DNA of 64,000 bases from Nocardia coubleae NBRC 108252 (GCF_001612805.1 NZ_BDBD01000018.1:527037-591036); one strand, 5' to 3'. Positions 7,808-16,499 are shown, numbered from the stretch's first letter. Numbers and translations: made by a program. Notes: generated from the letters alone by a model not told the origin.

Positions 7808-8767
7808 GTGAAAGATGTGGATGCGTTAGCCGGTCTGCTCGAGGGCCCACGTGCACGCGGTGCGTTTCTGATGTGCTCGCTGCTCGACCCGCCGTGGTCG
7901 CTGCGGGTCCAGGATCAGGCGCCGTTGACGGTGCTCGCCATGATTCGCGGCAAAGGCTGGGTGAGTACCGAATCCGGTTCGTCGCAACAGGTCGGCGCCG
8001 GTGATGTGGTGATCTTCCGTGGGCCGCAACCGTATACGGTGTCCGACGATCCGGCGACCGAGCCGCAGATCGTCGTGCAGCCGGGGCAGGTGACGACCAC
8101 ACCAGACGGTGAAATCCTGTGCGAGACACTGACTCTCGGCATCCGGCAGTGGGGGACCGACCCCGACGGCGAGACGCTGATGGTCACCGGGACCTACGAG
8201 TCCGCCGGTGCCGTGAGTACCCGGTTGCTGCGCGCCTTGCCCCAGGTCGCGGTACTGCCGCGTGGCGACCTCGATTCACGACTGCTCGACCTGCTCGTCG
8301 ACGAGGCGACCAGGGACCGCCCCGCCCAGGGCGCCGTCCTCGACCGCCTCCTCGACCTGCTGCTCATCGCCGCCCTGCGGGCCTGGTTCGCCCGCGACGA
8401 CGCGCCCGCCTGGTACCACGCCTACAGCGACCCGCTGGTCGGCAAGGCGCTGCGGCTGCTGCAACACAACCCGGCGCACCCGTGGACCGTGGTCGCGCTG
8501 GCCGACGCGGTCGGCATGTCACGGGCCGCGCTCGCGCGCCGGTTCACCGAACTGGTCGGCGAACCGCCCATGACCTTCCTGACCGAATGGCGTTTGTCGC
8601 TGGCCGCCGACCTGCTCGCCGAAACCGATTCGACCGTGGAATCCATCGCCCGTCAGGTCGGCTACGGCAGTGCGTTCGCCCTGAGTACCGCCTTCAAACG
8701 GCACTTCGGGGTGAGTCCGCGTGACCACCGGCAGGGTGGGGGAGCGGCTTTGTCGTCGTCGGCCTGA
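7808..8767 (+). CDS. AraC-family transcriptional regulator with cupin-like sensor domain
   Basis: 319 aa from GTG 7808; a second GTG at 7817 is equally possible, and neither has a strong ribosome site. The N-terminal ~180 residues form a cupin-type sensor (GARGAFLMCSLLDPPWSLRV, GDVVIFRGPQPYTV). The C-terminal ~100 residues hold two helix-turn-helix motifs (WTVVALADAVGMSRAALARR and TVESIARQVGYGSAFALSTA) and end with the AraC hallmark FKRHFGVSPRDHR. It is divergent from the NmrA-like oxidoreductase; a 10-bp palindrome CACAGCTGTG at 7753-7762 between them is a candidate operator. AraC/oxidoreductase pairs of this type usually act in redox or electrophile response. Confidence 0.9.
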   Translation: MKDVDALAGLLEGPRARGAFLMCSLLDPPWSLRVQDQAPLTVLAMIRGKGWVSTESGSSQQVGAGDVVIFRGPQPYTVSDDPATEPQIVVQPGQVTTTPDGEILCETLTLGIRQWGTDPDGETLMVTGTYESAGAVSTRLLRALPQVAVLPRGDLDSRLLDLLVDEATRDRPAQGAVLDRLLDLLLIAALRAWFARDDAPAWYHAYSDPLVGKALRLLQHNPAHPWTVVALADAVGMSRAALARRFTELVGEPPMTFLTEWRLSLAADLLAETDSTVESIARQVGYGSAFALSTAFKRHFGVSPRDHRQGGGAALSSSA

Positions 8768-8790
8768 ACCGGGGCTGGCATCATGACGGC

Positions 8791-9207
8791 ATGGATTACC
8801 CCGTGCTGTGGCCGATGCCGACCCGCTGGGCCGACAACGACCAGTACGGTCACGTCAACAACGTGACCTACTACTCCTACTTCGACACCGCGGTCAATGC
8901 CTGGCTCATGCGGGCCACCGGCACCGACATCACGGCGCTGCCCGCGCTCGGTGTGGTCGCCCAGACCTCGTGCCGGTTCCACGGCTCGGTCAGCTTTCCC
9001 GACCAGCTCCAGGTGGGGTTGCGCATCTCCCGGCTCGGCAAGTCGAGCATCACCTACGACCTGGCGATCTTCCGGGAAACCGACGGCGGTCTCGAGCTGG
9101 CGGCCACCGGCGATTTCGTGCACGTCTACGTCGACACCGAGACACGCAAGCCGGTGCCGATCCCCGAGGTGGTGCGGGCGGCCGCCGCGGAACTCGTGAC
9201 CGAGTAA
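8791..9207 (+). CDS. Acyl-CoA thioesterase, hotdog fold (4HBT family)
   Basis: 138 aa, the typical size of a single-hotdog 4-hydroxybenzoyl-CoA-thioesterase-like enzyme. The active-site segment TRWADNDQYGHVNNVTYYSY is complete, with the catalytic Asp and the HVNN turn. A long helix (YFDTAVNAWLMRATG) and beta strands (CRFHGSVSFPDQLQVGLRIS) follow. It should hydrolyse an acyl-CoA, but the substrate cannot be inferred. The gene starts 23 bp after the AraC gene and may be read through from it. It ends 5 bp before the end of the convergent SDR gene. Confidence 0.9.
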   Translation: MDYPVLWPMPTRWADNDQYGHVNNVTYYSYFDTAVNAWLMRATGTDITALPALGVVAQTSCRFHGSVSFPDQLQVGLRISRLGKSSITYDLAIFRETDGGLELAATGDFVHVYVDTETRKPVPIPEVVRAAAAELVTE

Positions 9208-9212
9208 CAGCC

Positions 9213-10016
9213 CTACCCGCGCAACGCTTCCTGGAAGCGGCGCATGCCCGCGATCCATCGGTCGTAGTCGGCGCCCTTGTTGCGATACATCTGCAACACC
9301 TCGGGATGCGGCAGGATCAGGAAGTGTTCGGCGGCCATCGCCTCGATGACGGTATCGGCGACCTCCTCGGCCGACAGCACCGCGCCCGCGGTCTTCACCG
9401 CCTTGATCGCGAAGGCCGCCGCGTCGGGGTTCTCCGGGATGAGGTCGCCGCTGAGCAGCCGCGTGTCCACGCCCATCGGGCACAGGCAGCTCACGCGAAC
9501 CCCCTTGTCGCCGTAGGTGATCGACAGCCATTCGGCGAACGCGACCGCCGCGTGCTTGGTCACCGAGTACGGTGCCGAACCCAGCTGGGTGAGCAGGCCC
9601 GCCGCCGACGCGGTGGAAACGAAGTACCCTCCGCCACGTTCGACCCAGCCAGGCACGAGCAGCTTCGCCGCCCGCACATGCGCCATCACATTCACACCGA
9701 TCGCGGCGGCCCACTGGTCCTCGGTGCTGTCGAGGCCGGGTCCACCGCCGATTCCGGCGTTCGCGAAATACATGTCCACCGGGCCGAATTCGCGTTCGGC
9801 GGTGGCGATGAGCTGCGCGACCACCTGTTCGTCGGCCACGTCGCCACCGACTGCTGTCGCCTTGTCGCCGAGTTCGGCGGCCACCTTCGCCGCGCTGTCA
9901 CCGTCGAGATCGGCGACGACGACCCGTGCGTCACCGGCGACCAGCCGGGCGGCGAGTGCGGCACCGATGCCCGCACCCGCGCCGGTGACGATCGCGACCT
10001 TGCCTGCTGTCTCCAT
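9213..10016 (-). CDS. Short-chain dehydrogenase/reductase (classical SDR)
   Basis: 267-aa classical SDR. The cofactor motif TGAGAGIG is at residues about 11-18, and acidic VVADLDGD after the second strand suggests NAD(H). FANAG, the serine in FVSTASAAG and the catalytic YSVTK are all present. The C-terminus continues with the PMGVDTRLL loop and a helical tail common in nocardial SDRs of unknown substrate. AGGGTG upstream of the ATG is a fair ribosome site. It is followed (upstream in the window) by the convergent thioesterase, with no evident operon. Confidence 0.92.
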   Translation of the reverse strand: METAGKVAIVTGAGAGIGAALAARLVAGDARVVVADLDGDSAAKVAAELGDKATAVGGDVADEQVVAQLIATAEREFGPVDMYFANAGIGGGPGLDSTEDQWAAAIGVNVMAHVRAAKLLVPGWVERGGGYFVSTASAAGLLTQLGSAPYSVTKHAAVAFAEWLSITYGDKGVRVSCLCPMGVDTRLLSGDLIPENPDAAAFAIKAVKTAGAVLSAEEVADTVIEAMAAEHFLILPHPEVLQMYRNKGADYDRWIAGMRRFQEALRG

Positions 10017-10067
10017 GCTCGCACCCTAACGGCGGTGCCGCCGGTCGCGCATCGGATCGCGGACGGT

Positions 10068-11426
10068 TCAGGCTGCGGCCACCGGCTCGCGCACCGGTTC
10101 GACGGGTGCCTTCGCGGCGCGGGCGAGGGTGCCGAGGACGGTGTGGTTGAAAGCCAGGTTCAGCAGGAAGGCGGTGGCCGCGCCGAGGGTGACACCGCTG
10201 TCGAGCAGGATCTGCGCCGAGGTGGGGAACTTGTCGAACATGTCCTTGGTGAAGACCGGCAGCAGACCGATGCCGATGGCGGTGGCCGCGATGGTGGCGT
10301 TCACCCGGTCGGTGAGGTCGGCTTGCAGCAAGGTCCGCACACCGACCACGGCGACCGTCGCGAACAGGACCAGACCCACGCCGCCGACCACCGGTTTCGG
10401 GATCACCGCCACTACTTCACCGATGCGGGGGACGAGGCCGAGCAGCACCAGGATCGCCCCGCTCACCGCGGTCACGTACCGGCTGTAGATCCTTGTCGTC
10501 GAGACCGCGCCGACGTTCTGGTTGAAGATGGTGTCGATGAACGCGGTGAAGATGCCGCCGAGCACACCGGAGAGGCCGTCGCCGACCAGGCCGCGTGCGA
10601 GATCGCCTCTGCCGAGCGGTTTTCCGGTGATCTCGCTGATCGCCAGCATGCTCGCGGTCGACTCGGCGAACACCACCGCCATCACGATGCTCATCGCCAC
10701 CACGGCGGTCACCGGGAACTGCGGTGACCCGAAGTGGAACGGTTGCGGAATGCCGATCCAGTCGGCGGCACCGACGCCCGTCGTCGAAATCAGCCCCATC
10801 GGCAGCGCGATCACGATGCCCGCGACCAGCGCGATGAGCACGCCCAGCTGCGACCACACGCCACGACCGAGACACACGAACCCGACCGCGATCAGCACCA
10901 CCACCGCCGCCAACCCGATGGTGGACGGGGACGCGAAGCTCGGCGCCTTCGGATCGTTGCCGATGATCAGGCCACCGGCCACCCCGATCAGTGACACACC
11001 GACCACCGTCAGCACGGTCCCGGTGACCAGCGGCGGAAAGAACCGCACCACCCGCGCGAACGGCCACGCCAGCGCCACACCGACCACGCCACCGATCAGC
11101 ATCGACCCGTACACCGCGTCGAGCCCGTACTCCTTCGCGATCAGAATCATCGGATTGAGCCCGACGAACGTGGCCCCACACACGATCGGCAGCCGCGCGC
11201 CGGCCAGCTTCCCGACCCCCAGGCTCTGCACCAGCGTGATGATGCCCGCCACCAGCAGGTCGGCGCTGATCAACAACCCGATCGTCGCTCTGTCCAGCCC
11301 CGCCGCCGCCCCGAACACCAAGGGCACGGTGATACATCCGGTGTACATGATCAGGACGTGCTGCAGGCCGAAAGCCAGTTGCCGACCCAACGGCAACCGG
11401 GTGTCGACAGGATGTGCCTCGCTCAT
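10068..11426 (-). CDS. Nucleobase:cation symporter-2 (purine/xanthine permease)
   Basis: 452-aa NCS2 permease with about 14 membrane segments. Family markers are the QH motif in LAFGLQHVLIMYTGCITVPL near the N-terminus and the NQNVGAVSTTRI signature in the second half, which corresponds to the conserved NxGxxxxT motif of UapA/PbuX-type proton or sodium symporters. It should import xanthine, uric acid or a related base. The start codon follows a TACAAC box by only 6 nt, the geometry of a leaderless mRNA, and the same promoter string precedes the HNH gene at 19480. Confidence 0.92.
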   Translation of the reverse strand: MSEAHPVDTRLPLGRQLAFGLQHVLIMYTGCITVPLVFGAAAGLDRATIGLLISADLLVAGIITLVQSLGVGKLAGARLPIVCGATFVGLNPMILIAKEYGLDAVYGSMLIGGVVGVALAWPFARVVRFFPPLVTGTVLTVVGVSLIGVAGGLIIGNDPKAPSFASPSTIGLAAVVVLIAVGFVCLGRGVWSQLGVLIALVAGIVIALPMGLISTTGVGAADWIGIPQPFHFGSPQFPVTAVVAMSIVMAVVFAESTASMLAISEITGKPLGRGDLARGLVGDGLSGVLGGIFTAFIDTIFNQNVGAVSTTRIYSRYVTAVSGAILVLLGLVPRIGEVVAVIPKPVVGGVGLVLFATVAVVGVRTLLQADLTDRVNATIAATAIGIGLLPVFTKDMFDKFPTSAQILLDSGVTLGAATAFLLNLAFNHTVLGTLARAAKAPVEPVREPVAAA

Positions 11427-11432
11427 ACACAG

Positions 11433-11438
11433 GTTGTA
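11433..11438 (-). promoter_or_regulatory. Leaderless-type -10 box of the NCS2 permease
   Basis: On the minus strand the string GGCTACAACCTGTGTATG runs into the start codon. The TACAAC -10 (11433-11438) is 6 nt from the ATG, so transcription would begin at or next to the A. No Shine-Dalgarno sequence is present. The same string, with one change, precedes the gene starting at 19479. Confidence 0.55.
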
Positions 11439-11506
11439 GCCCCCGATTTTTACAGTGAGCGCGCGCTGTGTTTCCTCGGCGTTGCGAGGTTCGTATATTC
11501 CGGCGG

Positions 11507-12229
11507 TCAGTATGGTCGGTAGTTGGGCTGGGGATACCTGGGCTGTGATCGTGCTGCGCTGATCCAGCGTCCGGTCGACGGTGCGGCTGCGAAACCGAGC
11601 GCCACGATCGACAGAACGGCCGGAGTCAAGCCGATGATGGGCCCGCGGAACAAGCCGACGGATATCGTGTCCGTGACGAAGAACCCGACACCCACGAGCG
11701 CACTGAGCGCCGTCGCGACCATCACGATCACACGCCCGGCCGTGGTGCGGAGGAAAAGCAACAGCGCGCCGATGAGCAGCAGCACACTTACCACGGCGCA
11801 GACCACGATGTAGAACAGCGCCTCCGCGGCAAGCGATTCCTCGTCACATCGGAAACTGTCGTCGGGTTGCGCGACCATTTTGCCTACGCATTCGAACGCA
11901 CCAGGGTGGCTGTATGTCATTACCGCGCCGACCACCGTCGTGAGTGAAACCAGCACGGTGAGAACAGCACCGATGATCGCTGTCGCCCCACCGCCGGAGC
12001 TTCGCGGAGCGCCGTGGCCGGGAACGCCATAGCCCTGTGCGCCCTGTCCTGGCCCACTCGGCCCAGGCTGACCGTGCATACCGTAGCCACGCGCAGAGTA
12101 GCCCGGTGCGGTATGGGCGGGCACTGCGTGGGCCGGTGAAGGTTGACCGGGATGCGGGTAGCCGGGCGCCGGGTGAGCTGGGTTTCCTGCGTGTGGGTAA
12201 CTCTGTTGTGGCCCATACGGATACCCCAT
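11507..12229 (-). CDS. Proline/glycine-rich membrane protein of unknown function
   Basis: 240 aa from an ATG at 12229 with a strong GAAGGGGGC ribosome site. The N-terminal ~100 residues are rich in Gly, Pro, Tyr, His and Gln (MGYPYGPQQSYPHAGNPAHP and onward), a disordered cytoplasmic type common in actinobacterial membrane proteins. Four hydrophobic segments follow (TAIIGAVLTVLVSLTTVVGA; YIVVCAVVSVLLLIGALLLF; VIVMVATALSALVGVGFFV; ILSIVALGFAAA-like). An extracytoplasmic loop between the first two has two cysteines that could form a disulfide. A palindrome GGTGCG-GT-CGCACC lies at 12252-12265 just upstream. I recognise no family beyond this architecture. Confidence 0.8.
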   Translation of the reverse strand: MGYPYGPQQSYPHAGNPAHPAPGYPHPGQPSPAHAVPAHTAPGYSARGYGMHGQPGPSGPGQGAQGYGVPGHGAPRSSGGGATAIIGAVLTVLVSLTTVVGAVMTYSHPGAFECVGKMVAQPDDSFRCDEESLAAEALFYIVVCAVVSVLLLIGALLLFLRTTAGRVIVMVATALSALVGVGFFVTDTISVGLFRGPIIGLTPAVLSIVALGFAAAPSTGRWISAARSQPRYPQPNYRPY

Positions 12230-12355
12230 GCTGCCCCCTTCGTGCGGTTCCGGTGCGGTCGCACCACCGACGAACCTATACGGCCCACCTTGCCGGGACT
12301 GCCCCGGATCGGAGGCCGTTCGCCGTCGCACACGGAACGTGGCAGGTCGGCCGGG

Positions 12356-13684
12356 TCAGACGCGGCTGAGGAGGGTCAGAGGGTCCTCGAGGAAGGTGGC
12401 GGTGGTGGCGAGGAAGCGGGCGCCCAGTTCGCCGTCGATCATGCGGTGGTCGAAGCTGAGGCCGAGGGTGGTTGTCCAGCGGACGGCTAGTTCGTCGCGG
12501 AATACCCAGGGGCGCTTGCGGATCGAGCCGAGGCAGAGGATGGCGGCTTCGCCGGGGTTGACGAGGGGGACGCCGGTGTCGACGCCGAAGACGCCGACGT
12601 TGGTGATGGTGAAGGTGCCGCCGAGGAGGTCGGCGGGGGTGGCGTTGCCGGAGCGGGCGGTGTCGGCGGCCCAGCTGATCTCGCGGCACAGTTCGCGCAG
12701 GCTGAGGGTTTGCGCGTCTTTGAGGTTCGGGACGAGCAGCCCACGGTCGGAGGCGACCGCGATGCCCAGGTTCACGTAGTGCTTGGTGACGATCTGCTGA
12801 TTCTGCTCGTCCCAGGCGGCATTGACGCCGGGGTGTTCGGCGATGGCGGCCAGTGCGGCGCGCGCGACCAGGGCCAGCGGGGTGAGCGTGAGTCCTTCGA
12901 ACGACTTCGTGGTGCGCAGGTGGTCGAGCAGTTCCATCGAGGCCGTGCAGTCGACGGTGACGAATGCGCTCGCCTGCGGAATGGTGCGGGCGCTGGCCAG
13001 CATCGCGGCGGCGGTGCGCTTGCGGATTCCGGTGACGGGCGTGCGTTCCTCGCGGGCCCTCGACTCGATGAGACCCGCGTCGTGCCCGTTCTGCTGGGCG
13101 GCGGCGGCGAGCTCGGCCCCCGGCTTGGCCCGCGGCCCGGTGACCGGCACGGCCGAGCGCACGTCCTCGACGGTGACCGCACCCTCGGGTCCCGAACCCG
13201 CGACGTACCACAGGTCTATCCCGAGCTCCTTGGCCAGTTTCCGGGCCGCGGGTGTGGCAGCGGCCCGGTGCGTGCTCGGCGTGGTGGATGCCATCGACGG
13301 TGTGGGCTTGCGCCGTCGCGACGTGGCTTCGGCCTCGGGCCCGTACCCGACCAGCACGTCCCTGCGGTCCTCGGCGGTGGGCGGGTCGGTGACCTCGAGA
13401 TCGTTGCGCACCCGGATCAGCGGGGCGCCCACCGGCACCGTATCGCCGGGCGAGGCAAGCAATTCGACGACCGTTCCGGAGAACGGCGACGGCAGCGCGA
13501 CCACCGCCTTGGCGGTCTCCACCTCAGCGATGGTCTGGTTCAGTTCCACCGTGTCTCCCACGTCGACGGCCCACGACACCAGGTCGCCGTCGGCGAGGCC
13601 CTCACCCAGGTCGGGGAGACGGAATTCGAGCACGTGTCCGTCGTCGCCAGCTGGTTGCGGCACGGGCGCACCTTTCGTCGTCAT
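12356..13684 (-). CDS. bkdC: Branched-chain 2-oxoacid dehydrogenase E2 (dihydrolipoyl acyltransferase)
   Basis: 442 aa. Domains in order: a single lipoyl domain (residues ~17-90) with the lipoylated lysine in EVETAKAVV (K59); an E3-binding domain (~150-190, TPAARKLAKELGIDL); and the acyltransferase core to the C-terminus with catalytic SFDHRMIDG. Its ATG overlaps the TGA of the E1-beta gene (ATGA at 13681-13684), so it is the last gene of a coupled three-gene operon. The complex makes branched acyl-CoA from valine, leucine and isoleucine keto acids for degradation and fatty-acid priming. A pyruvate dehydrogenase role cannot be fully excluded from sequence, but the Lrp-type regulator opposite favours branched-chain substrates. 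Confidence 0.92.
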   Translation of the reverse strand: MTTKGAPVPQPAGDDGHVLEFRLPDLGEGLADGDLVSWAVDVGDTVELNQTIAEVETAKAVVALPSPFSGTVVELLASPGDTVPVGAPLIRVRNDLEVTDPPTAEDRRDVLVGYGPEAEATSRRRKPTPSMASTTPSTHRAAATPAARKLAKELGIDLWYVAGSGPEGAVTVEDVRSAVPVTGPRAKPGAELAAAAQQNGHDAGLIESRAREERTPVTGIRKRTAAAMLASARTIPQASAFVTVDCTASMELLDHLRTTKSFEGLTLTPLALVARAALAAIAEHPGVNAAWDEQNQQIVTKHYVNLGIAVASDRGLLVPNLKDAQTLSLRELCREISWAADTARSGNATPADLLGGTFTITNVGVFGVDTGVPLVNPGEAAILCLGSIRKRPWVFRDELAVRWTTTLGLSFDHRMIDGELGARFLATTATFLEDPLTLLSRV

Positions 13685-14655
13685 GCGGCTAGGCATCGGT
13701 CGACCGCGGCGAGGATGCGGTCGGGATCAGGCAGATGGTGCTTTTCGAGCTTAGCCGGGGGATAGGGGATGTCGTAGCCGCCTACACGCAGCACGGGCGC
13801 CTCGAGGTGGTAGAAGCAGCGCTCGGTGATCCGCGCCGCGATCTCGGCGCCGAGTCCGGCGAACACCGGTGCCTCGTGCACGATTACCAGCCGTCCGGTC
13901 TTGTCGACGGATTCGGCGATGGTGTCGACATCAAGTGGCGACAGGCTGCGCAGATCGATCACCTCGATCGAGTTTCCTTCCTCACCAGCGATTTTCGCGG
14001 CGGTGAGCGCGGTGGAGACGGTGCCGCCGTAGGCGAGGACGGTGGCATCGGTGCCCTCGGTGAGCACACGCGCCTTGTGCAGTGGCAGGTCGGGTTCGCT
14101 GTGGAAGTCCACGTCCGCCTTGTCCCAGTACCGCCGCTTGGGCTCGAAGAAGACCACGGGGTCGTCGAGCGAAATAGCCTGTCGGAGCATGTGATACGCG
14201 TCGGCAGGCGTACTGGGCGACACCACACGCAGGCCGGCGGTATGCGCGAAATACACCTCCGGTGACTCCGAATGGTGTTCGACGGCACCGATACCGCCAC
14301 CGAACGGAATGCGGATCGTCAACGGCGCCTTGACCTTTCCGCCCGTCCGGTAGTGGATCTTGGCGACCTGCGACACGATCTGGTCGAACGCGGGGTAGAC
14401 GAAACCGTCGAACTGGATCTCCACCACCGGCCGGTAACCGCGCAAGGCCATTCCGAAAGCCGTTCCCACGATGCCGGATTCGGCCAGGGGCGTATCGATG
14501 ACGCGATTGTCACCGAAATCCTTCTGGAGCGTGTCGGTCACCCGGAACACACCACCCAGCTTGCCGATGTCCTCGCCGAGCAACACCACCTTCGGCTCGT
14601 CTTCCATGGCGCGGCGCAGACCGGTGTTGAGAGCGGCGGCGAAGGTGGTGATCAT
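13681..14655 (-). CDS. bkdB: Branched-chain 2-oxoacid dehydrogenase E1 beta subunit
   Basis: 324 aa, normal for a separate E1-beta subunit. It shows the transketolase-like pyrimidine-binding part (LGEDIGKLGGVFRVT, DTPLAESGIVGTAFGMALRG, EIQFDGFVYPAFDQIVSQ) and the C-terminal domain (VIDLRSLSPLDVDTIAESV, EAPVFAGLGAEIAARI). The glycine/histidine active-site segment GGGIGAVEHHSES is intact. Both ends overlap neighbours by ATGA (start with bkdA, stop with bkdC), which should fix the subunit ratio by translational coupling. It forms the alpha2-beta2 decarboxylase with BkdA. Confidence 0.93.
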   Translation of the reverse strand: MITTFAAALNTGLRRAMEDEPKVVLLGEDIGKLGGVFRVTDTLQKDFGDNRVIDTPLAESGIVGTAFGMALRGYRPVVEIQFDGFVYPAFDQIVSQVAKIHYRTGGKVKAPLTIRIPFGGGIGAVEHHSESPEVYFAHTAGLRVVSPSTPADAYHMLRQAISLDDPVVFFEPKRRYWDKADVDFHSEPDLPLHKARVLTEGTDATVLAYGGTVSTALTAAKIAGEEGNSIEVIDLRSLSPLDVDTIAESVDKTGRLVIVHEAPVFAGLGAEIAARITERCFYHLEAPVLRVGGYDIPYPPAKLEKHHLPDPDRILAAVDRCLAA

Positions 14656-15734
14656 GACTGCGCTCCTTCGGCGAGGTAGGCCGAGAACTGTTGTGCCTCT
14701 TCGGTGATCAGTGGGTGCTCGGTCGCGTAGACGTGGTCGAGCATGTGGAGGGGGTCGGGGTCGGGCATCTGGAGTGTCGCGGTGCGCACCCGGTCGGCGA
14801 CCTCGTCGGCCGCGCGCGCGACCGAGCGGGCGAACTCGTCGTCGAGTAGGCCTTCGCGTTCGAGCAGCAGCCGCACCCGCTCGATCGGATCGCGCCGCTC
14901 CCAGTACTCGATATCGGCGGCCGTGCGGTACCTGCTCGGATCGTCGGCGGTGGTGTGCGGGCCCATCCGGTAGGTGATCGCCTCGATGAAGGTGGGGCCG
15001 CCGCCGCTGCGGGCACGTTCGACCGCCTGGCGGGTGACGGCGAGCACGGCCAGCACATCGTTGCCGTCCACCTGCACACCGGGAATGCCGTACCCGTCGG
15101 CCCGGCGCACGAGCGGCACGTGACTCTGCACGGTGACCGGTTCGCTGATCGCCCACTGGTTGTTCTGGCAGAAGAACACCACCGGTGCGCTCCAGGTGGC
15201 GGCGAAGCCGAGCGCCTCGGCGATATCGCCCTGACTGGTCGCGCCGTCGCCGAAGTAGGTGATGGTGGCGATATCGGCGCCGTCGAGGTGGGCGGCGTAG
15301 GCGTAACCCGTGGCGTGCAGGCCCTGTGAGCCGACGACGATATTGGCGTTGGTCATGTTCACCGCGTCGGGATCCCAGCAGTGGTGGGCCACTCCGCGCC
15401 ACAGTCGCGTCAGCTGCTCGGGCGGTACGCCACGGCAGTACGCCACCGCGGTCTCGCGGTACGAGCAGAAGATGTAGTCGTCGGGGTGCAGTGCGTGCAC
15501 CGAACCGACCTGCGCCGCTTCCTGGCCGAGCATGGGAGGCCACAGGCCGAGCTGACCCTGGCGTTGCAGTGCGGTCGCCTCGAGATCGATCCGGCGGGTC
15601 ACGACGAGGTCCCGGTAGAGGCCCCGCAATCGTTCGGCATCGATATCGGCGACCAGCGCGCCGTGCTCACGATCGAATACGCGACGTCCGTCCGGCTGGA
15701 TCAACTGGACCGGGTAGGTCTGCTTCTCCGGCAT
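14652..15734 (-). CDS. bkdA: Branched-chain 2-oxoacid dehydrogenase E1 alpha subunit
   Basis: 360 aa from an ATG at 15734 preceded by GGAGAGGAGG; the longer frame is an artefact. The thiamine-diphosphate motif begins GDGATSQGD and ends with QNNQWA about 30 residues later. The phosphorylation-loop region (YRMGPHTTADDPSRYR) and the substrate segment (FCSYRETAVAYCRGV) are also present. Decarboxylation of the keto acid and reductive acylation of BkdC lipoate are its steps. It is the first gene of bkdABC and is divergent from an Lrp/AsnC regulator across 171 bp. Confidence 0.92.
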   Translation of the reverse strand: MPEKQTYPVQLIQPDGRRVFDREHGALVADIDAERLRGLYRDLVVTRRIDLEATALQRQGQLGLWPPMLGQEAAQVGSVHALHPDDYIFCSYRETAVAYCRGVPPEQLTRLWRGVAHHCWDPDAVNMTNANIVVGSQGLHATGYAYAAHLDGADIATITYFGDGATSQGDIAEALGFAATWSAPVVFFCQNNQWAISEPVTVQSHVPLVRRADGYGIPGVQVDGNDVLAVLAVTRQAVERARSGGGPTFIEAITYRMGPHTTADDPSRYRTAADIEYWERRDPIERVRLLLEREGLLDDEFARSVARAADEVADRVRTATLQMPDPDPLHMLDHVYATEHPLITEEAQQFSAYLAEGAQS

Positions 15735-15800
15735 CGAGATCGCCTCCTCTCCACCGCGCCTTGTGGGCCGATGCGGGTACGACTGATCGCTGAGTGCGAT

Positions 15801-15811
15801 GTGTATCACAC
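15801..15811. promoter_or_regulatory. Candidate Lrp-type operator in the bkd control region
   Basis: GTGT-ATC-ACAC is a perfect short inverted repeat located 67 bp upstream of bkdA and 95 bp upstream of the divergent Lrp/AsnC gene. Lrp-family proteins bind short, AT-leaning dyads of this kind, but one short dyad in 171 bp could be chance. Confidence 0.35.
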
Positions 15812-15905
15812 AGCATCCACGATACCGCCGCCTGCGCAAGTGAACGACACGTGACTGAGCAGAATGCACGTTGTGCTGGGGTGACACGCTGTCATACTGC
15901 GTTGT

Positions 15906-16397
15906 ATGACCAGTCGCGAACCCGCCGTGACCCTCGACGCGACCGACGCGCGATTGCTGCGCGAACTGATCGCCAGCCCCCGGGCCACCGGGGTGGAACT
16001 GGCCGCCCGCCTCGGGCTGTCACGCAATACGGTGCAGGCGCGACTCGCGCGCTGGGACAGCGGTGGGGTGCTCGGCAGTTTCGAGCGCCGCGTGGAACCG
16101 CGTGCTCTCGGCTACCCGCTGGCAGCCTTCGTCGCGGTGGTCGTCGATCAGCACCAGTTGGATGCGGTGGTCGACGAGCTCGCCGACGTTCCGGAGGTCA
16201 CCGAGGTCTGCGGCATGACCGGCGAAACCGACCTCACCGTCCGCATCGTGGCCCGCGACGCCGACGACCTCTACCGCATCGCGGGCGCCATCCTGAAGAT
16301 CCCCGGCGTCGAACGCACGAACATGGCGCTCGTCATGCGCGAACTGGTCGGACCACGCACCGCACCCCTCCTCGACCGCCTCGCCGACCCGGACTGA
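15906..16397 (+). CDS. Lrp/AsnC-family regulator, probable BkdR
   Basis: 163-aa Lrp/AsnC protein. The N-terminal winged helix-turn-helix is complete (LLRELIASPRATGVELAARL then GLSRNTVQARLARW). The C-terminal half is the alpha-beta RAM ligand-binding domain (VTEVCGMTGETDLTVRIVAR, ending in GVERTNMALVMRELV). It faces the bkdABC operon across 171 bp, the same layout as known BkdR regulators, which respond to branched-chain amino acids or their keto acids. That functional link is inferred from position. It converges on the BenE gene. Confidence 0.88.
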   Translation: MTSREPAVTLDATDARLLRELIASPRATGVELAARLGLSRNTVQARLARWDSGGVLGSFERRVEPRALGYPLAAFVAVVVDQHQLDAVVDELADVPEVTEVCGMTGETDLTVRIVARDADDLYRIAGAILKIPGVERTNMALVMRELVGPRTAPLLDRLADPD

Positions 16398-16499
16398 GAT
16401 CGACGGAACTTGCGGGTCAGGCTGTGGGTTCCGGATTCACCTGACCCGGACTGGAGGCTGAGCGCGCGGGTCAGACGGTGAGGTCCGGATCGACCTCAG
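16386..16499. repeat. Imperfect tandem duplication with inverted repeats
   Basis: The string GACCCGGACTG occurs at 16386 and 16443, and GCGGGTCAG at 16412 and 16466, so a 54-57-bp block that begins in the last codons of the Lrp gene is duplicated once in degraded form. Within it CGGGTCAG pairs with CTGACCCG (16441-16448), and TGAGGTC pairs with GACCTCA. The block separates two convergent genes and may work as a terminator. Confidence 0.5.

Noticed and set aside
8808..10727. Long open frame (639 aa) on the plus strand
   Set aside because: It runs through the thioesterase out of frame and antisense to the SDR and NCS2 genes, which have full motifs. Long antisense frames are expected at this GC content.
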